Below are positions 7,897-17,376 of a stretch of 27,781 bases of DNA, in pieces; the first letter of the stretch is position 1, and every line of letters begins with the position of its first letter. The translations under genes were made by a program, and so were the position numbers. This stretch comes from an uncultured Clostridia bacterium (lineage in GTDB: Bacteria; Bacillota_A; Clostridia; TANB77; CAG-508), in contig CAQOYX010000012.1 in the NCBI GenBank assembly GCA_948852375.1, positions 1 to 27,781 on the forward strand, written 5' to 3'. The notes under the pieces are model-generated. The model was not told the DNA's origin. It was given only the letters and a program-made list of their open reading frames with translations, and ran no database searches.

Positions 7897-8061
7897 TTAT
7901 TTTGTTTCTTTGTGTGTTGTACGTTTTTTGCAGAATTTACAATACTTTATAATTTCTAATCTATCAGTATTGTTTCTTTTGTTTTTTTGTGTCATATAGT
8001 TTCTTCTTTTACATTCTGTACATTCTAATGTAATATGTTCTCTTGGTCCTTTTGCAGCCAT
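7897..8061 (-). CDS. rpmG: Ribosomal protein L33
   Basis: A 54-residue L33 encoded just upstream of secE. It begins [18 protein letters not shown] and contains CTEC and CKFC pairs (the zinc-binding form), plus the [18 protein letters not shown] segment typical of the family. ATG is preceded by GGAGGTG with about nine bases of spacing. It heads the secE-nusG operon. Confidence 0.96.
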   Translation of the reverse strand: MAAKGPREHITLECTECKRRNYMTQKNKRNNTDRLEIIKYCKFCKKRTTHKETK

Positions 8062-8139
8062 GTTAAATACACCTCCGTAATCTCTTTTCCTACTTTATTT
8101 AAACGATGTGAACATATCTTTTAATCAATATGCTAAGAT

Positions 8140-8168
8140 AGTTTATCACAAATACTTAGATGTGTCAA
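8140..8168 (-). promoter_or_regulatory. Promoter of the rpmG-secE-nusG-rplK operon
   Basis: A perfect TTGACA at 8168-8163, 17-base spacer, TAAACT at 8145-8140 with a preceding TGA. About 80 bases separate it from the rpmG start. Confidence 0.75.
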
Positions 8169-8217
8169 TATTTATACGCACTTTTTATAATATTTTATAT
8201 TTTTTATATTTTTATCT

Positions 8218-8284
8218 CAAAAAAATAACATCAAAATAGTAAAATTTATTTGTATTTTCTTACTATTTTGATGTCATTTTTTGT
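8218..8284 (-). terminator. Terminator of the flavin reductase operon
   Basis: The 15-base arms ACATCAAAATAGTAA (8228-8242) and TTACTATTTTGATGT (8260-8274) are perfectly complementary; T-rich sequence lies on both sides, so it may work in both directions. Confidence 0.8.
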
Positions 8285-8298
8285 TAATTCTAAAATTT

Positions 8299-8976
8299 CT
8301 ATCTTTCCATTTCTTCATTTCTTGTTGCACCACTTCTATCAGGTATATCAATATATTTTGTTTTTTCTTTTATATTAGTACTTTCTTGTTGTTCTTTACT
8401 AACTGCATTTTCTCCTTGTTCTTGGTTATTATAAAATATTGAACCTGAAGCACCTGTTATGTGTTTGCTATTTTGTATTTCATACCTATTATAATTATTA
8501 TAACTTAGTATTTTATTATTTATCTCTTTTACTGGAACCTCATTTGTTTTTACCAGATTAATATTTGATTCTTCTTTTGTCGTTACTTTCCTTTTTTCTA
8601 TTTCATAGCTTTCTTCATTTTTATTATTATTTTTTGATATTAATCCCATTATAAATGATTTTATACTATAAACTGCATTTTTTACTTTCGCTTTTAAAAT
8701 ATTTAATTTACTAGTTCCTATAAGCATAAGTTCATGTTCTTCTTTATAATCAAAAATTTTAGTTTTTCCATCATCAGATTCTAAGTCTTCTCTATAATCT
8801 GCATTTCTAATTATGTCATCATTAGCTAGTATGTTGCAATTATCATAATACTCTATTGCTTTATATGTTTGTTCTAATATTTTTTCTTGTTCTATAAACT
8901 CATTTGATATATTTTCCTGCAATATATCTTTATCTAATGTATCTTTTTCTAATTTGTTGTCTTCTGCACCATCCAT
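8299..8976 (-). CDS. Hypothetical acidic protein, third gene of the flavin reductase operon
   Basis: A 225-residue protein I do not recognise. It is strongly charged, rich in Glu, Lys, Asn and Ile, with no signal peptide or clear membrane span; a short hydrophobic segment near residue 110 (SIKSFIMGLI) may be an amphipathic helix. Its ATG follows the restored stop codon of the flavin reductase at once (TAA then ATG), so translation is probably coupled; this is independent support that the reductase really is read in the shifted frame down to 8977. It ends before a strong hairpin terminator. No CGG codon. Confidence 0.7.
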   Translation of the reverse strand: MDGAEDNKLEKDTLDKDILQENISNEFIEQEKILEQTYKAIEYYDNCNILANDDIIRNADYREDLESDDGKTKIFDYKEEHELMLIGTSKLNILKAKVKNAVYSIKSFIMGLISKNNNKNEESYEIEKRKVTTKEESNINLVKTNEVPVKEINNKILSYNNYNRYEIQNSKHITGASGSIFYNNQEQGENAVSKEQQESTNIKEKTKYIDIPDRSGATRNEEMER

Positions 8977-9557
8977 TTATTTCTTACCTTTCTTTTTCTT
9001 CTTTTTAACTGAAAAACCAAATTTTCCAATTTTTTTCCCGAGCCTTGTAGTATCCTCCATTGCTATAACTAATCAAATTACATTTTGATATATCAAATGC
9101 TCCTGTTTTATCTATGTATTTTTTGTCTGCATTAATTGCTAATACTTCTGCTATAAATGTATGATGGCTTCCAAATTCTTTTATTTGTTTTACTTTACAT
9201 TCTACTGAAACTGGACTCTCTTTTATCATTGGACAATTAACAAAATTTGCTTTTTCTTTTGTTAAATTCATTTCTTTAAATTTGTCCACATCTTTTCCAG
9301 ATTTTACTCCGACACCAATCAGTTTGATAGGCTAATTCTTCTGTTGTAAGATTTATTACAAATTCTCCTTGTTTTTTTATTAAATTATATGAATACCTTG
9401 TTGGTCTTACTGATATATATACTATTGCCGGATTTGTATTTAATATACCTGTCCATGCAATTGTTATAATGTTTGATTTTTCCATTGTGCCACAACTTAC
9501 CATTACTGCTGGTATTGGATATATAAATGTTCCTGGTTTCCACATTTGTTTACTCAT
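8977..9557 (-). CDS. Flavin reductase family protein, two +1 frameshifts at CGG
   Basis: An FMN-binding split-barrel protein of the flavin reductase family, 192 residues when both shifts are read. Segments: KPGTFIYPIPAVMVSC at residues 7-22, IITIAWTGILNTNPAIVYISVRP, EFVINL, then TDWC | GVKSGKDVDKF across the first shift (CGG 9311-9309), PVSVECKVKQI, HHTFIAEVL, and GGYYKA | GKKIGKFGFSVKKKKK across the second (CGG 9040-9038). Without shifts it would stop 11 codons after the first CGG, and 12 codons after the second. The shifted frame gives the C-terminal GKxGKFGFSVK expected for the family and ends directly against the next start codon. It is the middle gene of a three-gene operon; substrate is unknown. 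Confidence 0.9.
9038..9040 (-). other. Second CGG +1 frameshift site in the flavin reductase
   Basis: Zero frame GCT CGG GAA; +1 frame GCT (C) GGG AAA. The +1 frame runs to TAA at 8979-8977, touching the next gene's ATG. Confidence 0.88.
9309..9311 (-). other. First CGG +1 frameshift site in the flavin reductase
   Basis: Zero frame TGT CGG AGT; +1 frame TGT (C) GGA GTA. Same ten-base context as in the oapA-like gene. Confidence 0.9.
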
Positions 9558-9572
9558 ATATTTTTTTATACC

Positions 9573-10247
9573 CTATCTTTCACCAAAATCTATATGCCCT
9601 CTTCGTGAAGTTTTATGTCTATTTCCATTAAAATTCATATCTAAATTTATTTCTTTACCTTCTCTTTTAGTTATCTGATATCTATCTAAAGCTCTTTTTA
9701 TTTTTTTTGTTTCTCCACTTTGATTCAGTGTCATTGCATCATTCATTGTAAAAACATCTAACTTTTTATTATCTACTATATCTTTGACACTTATTGGATT
9801 TTCTGTACCTGTTACATCTAATACTGGTTTAATTATATATTCACTCCAATATGCACTATCCTCTTCTTTTAGTATTTCTTCTCCCTCTATATGTTCAATT
9901 GTTTCATCTATTTCCTTTTTTCTTTGTTCCCTATCATATTTTTCGTTTTTATATGTTTCTAAGTATTTTGCATATTCTTCCTCAAACAATTCTTCTTCTT
10001 TTATAAGCAATTGTAGTTCATGCTTTATTTTAATACATCTTTCTTCTAGTCTTTTTTTTACTTCTTCGTCTTTTTCATATTTCACACTTTCTTCTAATGT
10101 TCTTAATAATCTTTTTCTGCCTTCAGTTGACTCATGAATAAAACTTTTTATATTTTCTTTTCTAATTAAGCTATTAATATTTTGTTTAGCTATTAGCTCA
10201 AATCCTCTGTTTAATATCTTTCTTGCTTCATTTTCACAATTATCCAT
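9573..10247 (-). CDS. Hypothetical coiled-coil protein
   Basis: A 224-residue soluble protein with no family I recognise. Residues 45-125 are almost continuous charged helix (LEESVKYEKDEEVKKRLEERC, KHELQLLIKEEELFEEEYAKY), probably a coiled coil; the C-terminal part has LDVTGTENPISVKDIV and a basic end (NGNRHKTSRRGHIDFGER). ATG follows GAGGAGAGACAA. It is the first gene of an operon with the flavin reductase and the acidic hypothetical protein; a 15-nt gap separates it from the reductase. No CGG codon. Function unknown. Confidence 0.7.
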   Translation of the reverse strand: MDNCENEARKILNRGFELIAKQNINSLIRKENIKSFIHESTEGRKRLLRTLEESVKYEKDEEVKKRLEERCIKIKHELQLLIKEEELFEEEYAKYLETYKNEKYDREQRKKEIDETIEHIEGEEILKEEDSAYWSEYIIKPVLDVTGTENPISVKDIVDNKKLDVFTMNDAMTLNQSGETKKIKRALDRYQITKREGKEINLDMNFNGNRHKTSRRGHIDFGER

Positions 10248-10281
10248 TTGTCTCTCCTCTTTTTACTTTTACTACATATTT

Positions 10282-10311
10282 ATTATATCATATAGCAGAC
10301 TATGTTAGCAA
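10282..10311 (-). promoter_or_regulatory. Promoter of the coiled-coil/flavin reductase operon
   Basis: TTGCTA at 10311-10306, 18-base spacer, TATAAT at 10287-10282 with extended TGA; 35 bases before the start codon of the first gene. Confidence 0.65.
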
Positions 10312-10322
10312 CATAATATTTT

Positions 10323-12414
10323 CTATTTTTTCTTCGCAGTTTTAGTTGTTGACTTTTTAGCTGTTGTTTTTTTGGTAGTTTTCTTTTTTTTAGTAACTTT
10401 TTCTTCTAGTTCTACTTTCTCTTCTGGATTCCATTTTTCACCCTTTTTTGGTTTATTCCATGATATATAATCACATGATGCTGGGTTGTTTTCACATATG
10501 TAGTAATTTCTTTTTTTCTTTGTTTTTCTAATTTGTACTTTTGCACCACATTTTGGACATGGCACATCTATTGTTTCTACAAAAGGTTTTGCATTTTTAC
10601 ATTCTGGATATCCTGGACATGCTAAAAATTTTCCATATTTTCCATATTTTATTACCATCATTTTACCACATTTCTCACATGGCACATCTGATACTTCTTC
10701 TACTAATTTTACATGTTCTAATTCTTTTTCTACTTTTTCTACCACTTTTTCAAATGGTGTATAGAATTCCTTTATTACTTTTTTCCATTCTTCTTTTCCT
10801 TCTGCAATTTTATCAAATTCATTTTCCATATTAGCTGTAAATTCTACATTTACTACATCTTTAAAATTTTCTATTAAAAGTTTATTTACTATTATTCCTA
10901 AATCAGTTGGTGCTAATTGTTTTTGTACCTTTTCTATATATCTTCTTTCTAATATTGTTGTTATTGTTGGAGAATATGTACTTGGTCTTCCTATTCCTTC
11001 TTCTTCTAATGCTTTTACTAAACTTGCTTCTGTATAACGTGGTGGTGGTTCTGTAAAACTTTGTTTTGGCTCTATGTTTTGTCTTTTTACTATTTGATTT
11101 TCTTGTAAGTCTGGTATTTTCGTATTTTCTTCTTCTTGTTTATCTTCTTCCCCCTCAACATATAATACCATAAATCCTTTAAATTTTAAGTTTTGTCCAT
11201 TTGCTTTAAATATATAACTATTTGCTTCAATTGTAACAGATAATGTATCATACACTGCAACAGACATTTGGCTTGCTATAAATCTATTATAAATTAATTT
11301 ATACAATTTATATTGGTCATTTGTTAAGACATCTTTTATATCTTCTGGTTTTATATCTGCATATGTTGGTCTTACACCTTCATGTGCATCTTGAGCATCT
11401 TTTCCTGTTCTATAATATCTATTTTCATAATATTCTTCACCATATGTTCTTAATATTTCTACTTTAGCAGCTGCTCTTGCCACTTCTGAAATTCTTGTAG
11501 AATCTGTTCTCATGTATGTAATAAGACCTACTGTTCCTTTTTCTGGTATTTTAACTCCCTCATATAGTGTTTGAGCGACACTCATGGTTTTCTTTAAGGT
11601 AAATCCTAATTTTCTTGATGCTTCTTGTTGCATTGTACTTGTAGTAAATGGTGGAGCAGGTGTCCTTTTCTTTTCTCCTCTTTTTACTTCTTGTACAATA
11701 TAATTTGCCTTTTCTATTTGTTCTAAAATTTTATCTACTTCTTCTTTTTTATGGAGTTCTAATTTTTTGTTATTTTTACCATAAAATTTTGCTTCAAAAG
11801 TTTTTTTAGATTTTTCATCCTGTAAAGTAGCATATATGTTCCAGTATTCTTCTGGTATGAATTTTTGTATTTCTCCTTCTCTATCCACAATTAACTTAAC
11901 AGCAACAGATTGAACTCTACCGTGCAGATAAACCACGTCTTACTTTTTTCCATAAAACTGGACTAATTTTATAACCAACAATTCTATCTAATACACGTCT
12001 TGCTTGTTGAGCATCTGTTAAATTCATATCTATTTTTCTTGGGTGTTTAATTGCTTCTTGCACAGCACCTTTAGTTATTTCATTAAATGTTACTCTAACA
12101 TCCTGCTTTTCATCTATACCTAAGATATGAGCTAAATGCCAAGCAATAGCTTCTCCCTCACGGTCAGGGTCAGTTGCAAGGTACACTTGTTTACAAGAAC
12201 TTGCATCTTTTTTTAAGCTCTTAATTAAATCCCCTTTTCCTCTAATATTTATATACTCTGGTTCGAAATTATTATTCACATCTACTCCTAATTTAGATTT
12301 AGGAAGATCACGAATGTGACCTTGAGATGCCACCACCTTTGTGTTTCCACCTAAAAATTTTTTAATAGTATTTGCCTTTGCAGGTGATTCTACTATAATT
12401 AATTTATCTGCCAT
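10323..12414 (-). CDS. topA: DNA topoisomerase I, +1 frameshift at CGG
   Basis: Type IA topoisomerase that relaxes negative supercoils. The N-terminus is the Toprim domain ([29 protein letters not shown]). At residue 165 the zero frame reads RRGLSA-CGG-TAG, so without a shift the protein would end one codon later. In the +1 frame it reads [21 protein letters not shown], the nearly invariant family sequence. The active-site Tyr is about residue 300 ([12 protein letters not shown]). The C-terminus has two zinc ribbons (CEKCGKM...CPGYPEC and CPKCGAK...CENNPASC) and a Lys/Thr-rich tail. Total length is 696 residues, typical for Firmicutes. ATG follows AAGGAGGAAATT. The gene is normally essential. 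Confidence 0.97.
11920..11922 (-). other. CGG +1 frameshift site in topA, followed by a zero-frame stop
   Basis: Zero frame GCA CGG TAG; +1 frame GCA (C) GGT AGA. The conserved Gly-Arg of SAGRVQS is restored exactly. Confidence 0.95.
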
Positions 12415-12447
12415 AATTTCCTCCTTAAACTTGTTTTATCTTAAAAT

Positions 12448-12476
12448 ATTCTAGACCATATAATTTCTTTTTGCAA
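12448..12476 (-). promoter_or_regulatory. Promoter of topA
   Basis: TTGCAA at 12476-12471, 17-base spacer and TAGAAT at 12453-12448, about 35 bases before the start codon. Confidence 0.6.
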
Positions 12477-12500
12477 GCTTTTTTGGAATTTTAATCTTTT

Positions 12501-13613
12501 TTAATATACCTCCATTTTTACATCTTTTCTACAAAATGCAAATACCATTTTTGTTATATTTGTAAATCCTCTTTCTTTTAAATTTTCTTCGTATTTCTTT
12601 TCTTCTATTTGATTTTTTGCATTTTTTATTGTATCTTCTATTGTTTTTTCTTCTTTATTTCTAATACTTTGAATTCCATTATAAAGCTATTTGCTGTTTT
12701 ATCTTTTGGCTCTAGCATTATATCATATCTACCAAATCCTGATTCACGGTTTGAATTTACATAGTAAGTGTCTCTTAGTCCTACTAACATTCCTAATACA
12801 AATGCATAGTAAAAGTTTTCTGCTGTATTTTCTCCTACATCCATGAAACTAAACATCTTGCTTACTAGTACATCAAATTTCTTTTCGAATTCTTTTAAAT
12901 TTAATGTTACTAGGTCTTTTAGTATGCTTCTTAGACATTTCCTATTACTTTATCATTAAACCAGTTTCTTACTATACTTCTAAATAATTCTTTTATTTCA
13001 TTGTTTGGTATAGTTACTTTATATACCCCTTCTGATATATCCACTGTTTCTATTACTTTTAAATATCCTGTTCCTACCAATACCCCCATATGTTATTTTC
13101 ATTTTGTTCTATGTTTAATATTACTGTTTCCTGGTCTATATATACTTCTAATGGTTCATCATTTAGTAATCTCTCTATTTTTTCTTTTATATTTCCTATG
13201 GTATATCCATCATACCATTTTTTTATGTCTTCTTTTTTATCTTGTATTTTAAAATCTTTTATAATTTTGTCCATTTCTTCTTCTGTTATTCCAAAATCGT
13301 CACTAAATTCATTATCTAATACTGTATACACTTTAAAGTTATTTGCTCCAGCTAAATATGCTTTCTTTTGCTACCCTACTTACTCCTATTATTACTATTT
13401 TTTTCCAAATATGTGTTATCTTTAAATGTTACTCCATAAAAAGTTAAGTGTTTTTCCAAAACGACGTGGTCTTGTTATTAATAATACATTTGATTGATTT
13501 TCTATAATATCTTTTATATATAACGACTTATCAATAAAATAATTATCTCTCATTCTTAACATTTTGAAATCACTAACACCAATTCCAATCCCCTGTATAA
13601 TATCTCCACCTTT
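12501..13613 (-). pseudogene. Decayed AAA-ATPase/PD-(D/E)XK family gene
   Basis: Pieces of one protein lie in order on minus: IGVSDFKMLRMRDNYFIDKS with a P-loop region (TRPRRFGKT) near 13590-13450; VIIGVSRVAKESIFS and GANNFKVYTVLDNEF near 13400-13310; WYDGYTIGN near 13215; TGYLKVIETVDIS near 13070; then the nuclease end (FYYAFVLGMLVGLRD, NRESGFGRYDIML) at 12830-12720 and KKYEENLKERGF to a stop at 12501. The gene has a large internal deletion, in-frame stops and several unrelated indels (for example in an A run near 12655 and an extra T before GGA near 13350). None of these lesions is at CGG, and the region has no CGG on the coding strand at all. It is a useful contrast with the seven healthy genes. 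Confidence 0.85.
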
Positions 13614-13648
13614 CTTGTTTTATTTTTCTATTCTACTATACCATATAC

Positions 13649-13677
13649 AAAAAAGCAAGAAAACTTCTTGCTTTTTT
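13649..13677. terminator. Bidirectional terminator downstream of murG
   Basis: AAAAAAGCAAGAA and TTCTTGCTTTTTT form a perfect 13-bp stem with a three-base loop; both strands end in T runs. It separates the murG transcript from the pseudogene. Confidence 0.85.
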
Positions 13678-13689
13678 TAATAAAACATG

Positions 13690-13849
13690 TTCTGCTATTA
13701 CAGTTTACCCAAAAATAACTTTTCCATATGAACTAACATTTAAGCTTCCCAAAACATGTAGCATAGTAAAAGTTACCAACAAAATAAAAGATAAGCAATC
13801 ACCTGCTAAACAAACTCAGCTAATTACACCTGCTATTTTGTTTGTAAAA
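13690..13849. other. Spacer between murG and its terminator
   Basis: 160 nt with no convincing gene. A 19-codon minus-strand frame from ATG 13764 to 13705 (MLHVLGSLNVSSYGKVIFG) is too short and lacks a good ribosome site. Confidence 0.3.
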
Positions 13850-14947
13850 TTAGATTAATTTTTTTATCTCCTCATATATTTTCTCTTCTACATTACTTAC
13901 AGCAATCTTTTTTGCATTTTTTCCCATTGTTTGCATTTCTTTTTCATCTTGTACTATTTCTTCTATTTGTTTATTTAATGCATCTGATGTTAGGTCTTGG
14001 TTTAATATAATTTTTGCAGCTCCTATATTTTGTAATACTTTTGCATTGTATTCTTGGTGATTATTACTTACATTTGGTAGTGGTACAAGTATACTTGGTT
14101 TTCCTACTTTTGATATTTCTGTTATCGTCATTGCTCCGCTTCTTGATATTATTAGATCACAAGCATTTAATACTTCCTCCATATTATATATATATGGAAC
14201 TATTTTTATATCTCTTAATTGATCTATTTTTATTTGATTTTTTACTATGTCATATTGAAGTGGTCCTGGTGCCCACATAATTTGATAATTTTTGTTTAAT
14301 TTTTCGTTTATTATTTTTATAATAACATCATTAATTGCTTTTGCTCCTTGTGAACCTCCAAATATTAGTACTACTGGTTTATTAGTTTGTAAACCCTGTT
14401 TTGTTATTACTTCATTTTTTTGTTCTTTTGTTAATTTTAAGTCCTTTATTTTAGTTGGTGTTCCTGTTACTACAATGTTTTTTGCTTTTGGTATTAACTT
14501 TTTTGCATCTTCAAAAGTTACTAATATTGTATCTACTTTTTTAGATAGCATTTTTACTGCTTTTCCTGGAAATGCATTACTTTCATGAAGCATTGTTGGA
14601 ATTTTATATTTGTTTGCTGCAAGTATGCTTGCCCCACAAATATATCCTCCTGTTCCAATTACTATATCTGGCGAAAATTCTTTTACTATTTTTCTTGCTT
14701 GGCTTACTCCTTTTAGTGTTTTTATATTTTTCTTTATACTTTGCAAGCTTATACTTTTTGAAAGTCCATATGCCTCTATTGTTTTTAGTTCATATCCTGC
14801 TCTTGGTACTAAATCATTCTCAAGTCCTCTGGTAGTCCCTAAAAATATTATTTCAGATTTTGGATTTTCTTTTTTTATTTTATTTGCTATTGCAAGACCT
14901 GGGTTAATATGCCCCGCTGTTCCTGCTGCTGCAATTATAACTTTCAT
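13850..14947 (-). CDS. murG: UDP-GlcNAc transferase MurG (lipid II synthase)
   Basis: MurG transfers GlcNAc to lipid I on the inner membrane face, giving lipid II. The 365-residue GT-B protein shows the N-terminal GTAGHINPGLAIA loop, VIGTGGYICGASILAA, LHESNAFPGK, and the C-terminal GGSQGAKAIND, SRSGAMTITEIS and VPLPNVSNNHQEYNA motifs. ATG follows GGAGGTACC. It follows ftsW after 44 nt, as last gene of the murE-mraY-ftsW-murG run. Both CGG trinucleotides are out of frame. Confidence 0.98.
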   Translation of the reverse strand: MKVIIAAAGTAGHINPGLAIANKIKKENPKSEIIFLGTTRGLENDLVPRAGYELKTIEAYGLSKSISLQSIKKNIKTLKGVSQARKIVKEFSPDIVIGTGGYICGASILAANKYKIPTMLHESNAFPGKAVKMLSKKVDTILVTFEDAKKLIPKAKNIVVTGTPTKIKDLKLTKEQKNEVITKQGLQTNKPVVLIFGGSQGAKAINDVIIKIINEKLNKNYQIMWAPGPLQYDIVKNQIKIDQLRDIKIVPYIYNMEEVLNACDLIISRSGAMTITEISKVGKPSILVPLPNVSNNHQEYNAKVLQNIGAAKIILNQDLTSDALNKQIEEIVQDEKEMQTMGKNAKKIAVSNVEEKIYEEIKKLI

Positions 14948-14991
14948 GGTACCTCCTAGTATAAAATAGTTAAGTTAAAATTAATTCGACC

Positions 14992-16138
14992 TTATATTTT
15001 CTCACATGACCTTGATATGTTTAATAATATTCCTACTGAACATAATAGTATTACAAGTCCTGTTCCTCCATAACTGAAAAATGGTAATTGTATACCTGTA
15101 TTTGGCATTGATGATGTTACAACTGCTATATTCATTATTGCTTGTAATCCTATTAATGATGTAATTCCTACTGCTACTAAACTTGCAAACATGTCTTTTG
15201 CACGCATTGCCACTAAAAATCCTCTCCAAATAAATATTGCAAATAATATAATAACAACTGTACAACCAATAAATCCTAATTCTTCTGCAAGTACTGAAAA
15301 TATAAAATCGTTGTGTGGTTCTGGTATGTATAAAAATTTTTGCTTGCTTTCTCCTAGTCCTGCTCCAAATAATCCGTCCTGAACCTATTGCATATAAACT
15401 TTGTATAATTTGCCAACCATCACCTTGAATATCGCTCCATGGATTTAAGAAGGTAGTTATTCTGGAAATACGAAACCCTCCTTTTTCTGTAAATTTAGCA
15501 AGTGCAAATAAGGCTCCTGCCACTCCTACTGCTCCAATACTTCCTATTGTAATAAAGTATTTTAATTTAGTTCCTGCCATTATCATCATAATTGATATGA
15601 CTGCTATTATAATGATAGTAACACTTAAGTGATCCTGAAATATAATTAAAATTATTGCAATTGGAACTATGTATAAAAGTGGTTTTATAAATCCATTTTT
15701 AAAATTTTTTAGATTATCTTTATTTTTTGTAAGCCATGTTGCATAAAAAATTATCAAGGCTATTTTTGCTATTTCTGATGGTTGAAATCTTATAAAGCCT
15801 AAATCTAACCATCTTGTAGCTCCTTTACTAGCAGAACCAATTATTGGCACTACTGCAAGTATTATGATAGATCCTATGTAGGCAATGTTTGCAAATTTCG
15901 AGTATATTTTGTAGTCTATTTTTGATATGATTAGCATTATAGCAATTCCTATTACTGCAAATATTGCTTGCCTTGTTACATATGAATAACTGTTTCCGCT
16001 TTCAGCTAAAGCAGATGGAGAACTTGCTGATAGTACCATTACTATGCCCATTGCTAGTAATATTAATACTGTTATAAATAATACAAAATCAAATGGCTTT
16101 TCTTTTGACTGTGTTTCTTTTATGTTTTGATTTTTCAA
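14992..16138 (-). CDS. ftsW: SEDS protein FtsW/SpoVE, +1 frameshift at CGG
   Basis: A polytopic SEDS glycosyltransferase that polymerises lipid II in septum or cortex synthesis; position beside murG fits FtsW or SpoVE. Start is TTG at 16138 with GGGGAG six bases upstream. Recognisable parts: GIVMVLSASSPSALAES near residue 35, RFQPSEIAKIALI, DHLSVTIII, and GDGWQIIQSLYAIGSG. Zero frame then meets CGG (15376-15374) at codon 255. The +1 frame continues GLFGAGLGESKQKFLYIPEP, DFIFSVLAEELGFIG and MPNTGIQLPFFSYGGTG, ending at 14992 (381 residues, normal). The zero frame stays open for about 120 codons but encodes a basic, non-membrane sequence unlike the family, so it is a by-product frame. Confidence 0.95.
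15374..15376 (-). other. CGG +1 frameshift site in ftsW
   Basis: Zero frame GGA CGG ATT; +1 frame GGA (C) GGA TTA, restoring the IGSGGLFGAG motif. Confidence 0.93.
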
Positions 16139-16278
16139 TTAGTTCTCCCCTTTCTTAAAATTCGAAAAATTTTGTACTCTTCACTATTTATTATTTACTT
16201 CCGATGTCCACTTCTAACAAGTAAATTTGTTACATTCACTCAAAAATCATTTTCTCTATATTTTCAGTAACCTTAACT

Positions 16279-17260
16279 TTATATAGCAAATAATCCAGCA
16301 ATGCAAAGCACTAGCGTTATTATGCTAAATACTGATACAACCTTGTTTTCTCCCCAGCCAGATAATTCGAAGTGGTGGTGTAGTGGTGCCATTTTAAAAA
16401 TTCTATTTCCTGTTCTTTTAAAGTATAAAACTTGCAATATTACTGATACTGTTTCAAGTACTGGAATTAGTGCTATAATTATTAGTATAAATGGTATTTT
16501 TAAGTATAAGGCCAATGCTACAATTACTCCACCTAAAAGCAGTGACCCTGTATCTCCCATAAATACTTTTGCAGGATGCATATTAAATAGTAAAAATCCA
16601 AGACATGCTCCTATTACTATTGTTCCAAATATTACTACTTCTTTTACATCATATATTATTCCTATTACTGTTAAACATGTAATAATTATTGCTGATACTG
16701 TTGGGCATAGCCCATCTACTCCGGTCTGTTAGGTTAATAGCATTTGTTGTTCCTAATATAACAAATATTGCAAATGGAATATATATCCATATTGGTAAAT
16801 TAATACTTATTTTTAATATTGGTATAAATGTATCTGTTCCTAAGTTTATTATTTTTATTATATAAATTACATATATTACTGCTATTGTAAGTAATCCTAT
16901 CATTTTGTATGCAGGTTTTAATCCTTTTGTATTATGAAATACCAGTTTTTTTATATCATCTATAAACCCAATTAGTCCAAATCCTAATGTTAGCAATGCA
17001 AGTGGAATTAGTCTTTTTGCAAGTTCTAATTGATCTGTTGCGTAACTTAAAAATACAAATACTATTAGTATAGCAATTGAACCCGCAAGTATTACTCCTC
17101 CCATTGTTGGAGTTCCTTGTTTTGATAAATGTGTTTGGGGTCCATCTTCTCTTTCTATTTGACCTACTTTTAGTTTTTTTAAAATAGGTATTGCAATTAT
17201 TCCTAAAATAACTGTTGCTATAAAGGATAGTAATAGTATTTTTATCTGAAAATAATTCAA
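16279..17260 (-). CDS. mraY: Phospho-MurNAc-pentapeptide transferase MraY, +1 frameshift at CGG
   Basis: MraY makes lipid I from UDP-MurNAc-pentapeptide and undecaprenyl phosphate; it is a ten-helix membrane enzyme. Visible motifs: GTPTMGG near residue 48, GLIGFIDDIKKL, TTNAINLTD then, across the shift, GVDGL; FMGDTGSLLLGG; and MAPLHHHFELSG. The zero frame meets CGG (16723-16721) right after TD, inside the catalytic NxxDGxDGL signature, and stops 23 codons later. The +1 frame gives a 326-residue protein ending LCIAGLFAI. I prefer TTG 17260, with AAGGGTG six bases upstream, over a GTG at 17269 that is part of that ribosome site. It follows murE by about 115 nt. Confidence 0.95.
16721..16723 (-). 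other. CGG +1 frameshift site in mraY
   Basis: Zero frame GAC CGG AGT; +1 frame GAC (C) GGA GTA. It falls between the catalytic Asp and the invariant Gly of TDGxDGL. Confidence 0.95.
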
Positions 17261-17376
17261 TTTTCTCACCCTTCATTATATATTAGATAAACATATTGTT
17301 TATTCTAATTTTATTTTTCTAATTTTATTGTGTATGGTGAACGTTGTGTTCGCCCTTCTATTATTTAATTAATATT

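Noticed and set aside
13340..13360. An extra T before GGA (AGC TGG AGC) as a ninth frameshift site
   Set aside because: It is in a gene already broken by a large deletion and other indels, and TGG is an ordinary Trp codon, so it is better read as decay.
13705..13764. A 19-residue ORF downstream of murG
   Set aside because: No good ribosome site, no recognisable family and very short; kept only as a note on the spacer.
15002..15373. Zero-frame continuation of ftsW as a functional alternative C-terminus
   Set aside because: The sequence is basic and low-complexity, lacks the FtsW membrane helices, and lies over the correct +1 frame, which carries all conserved motifs.
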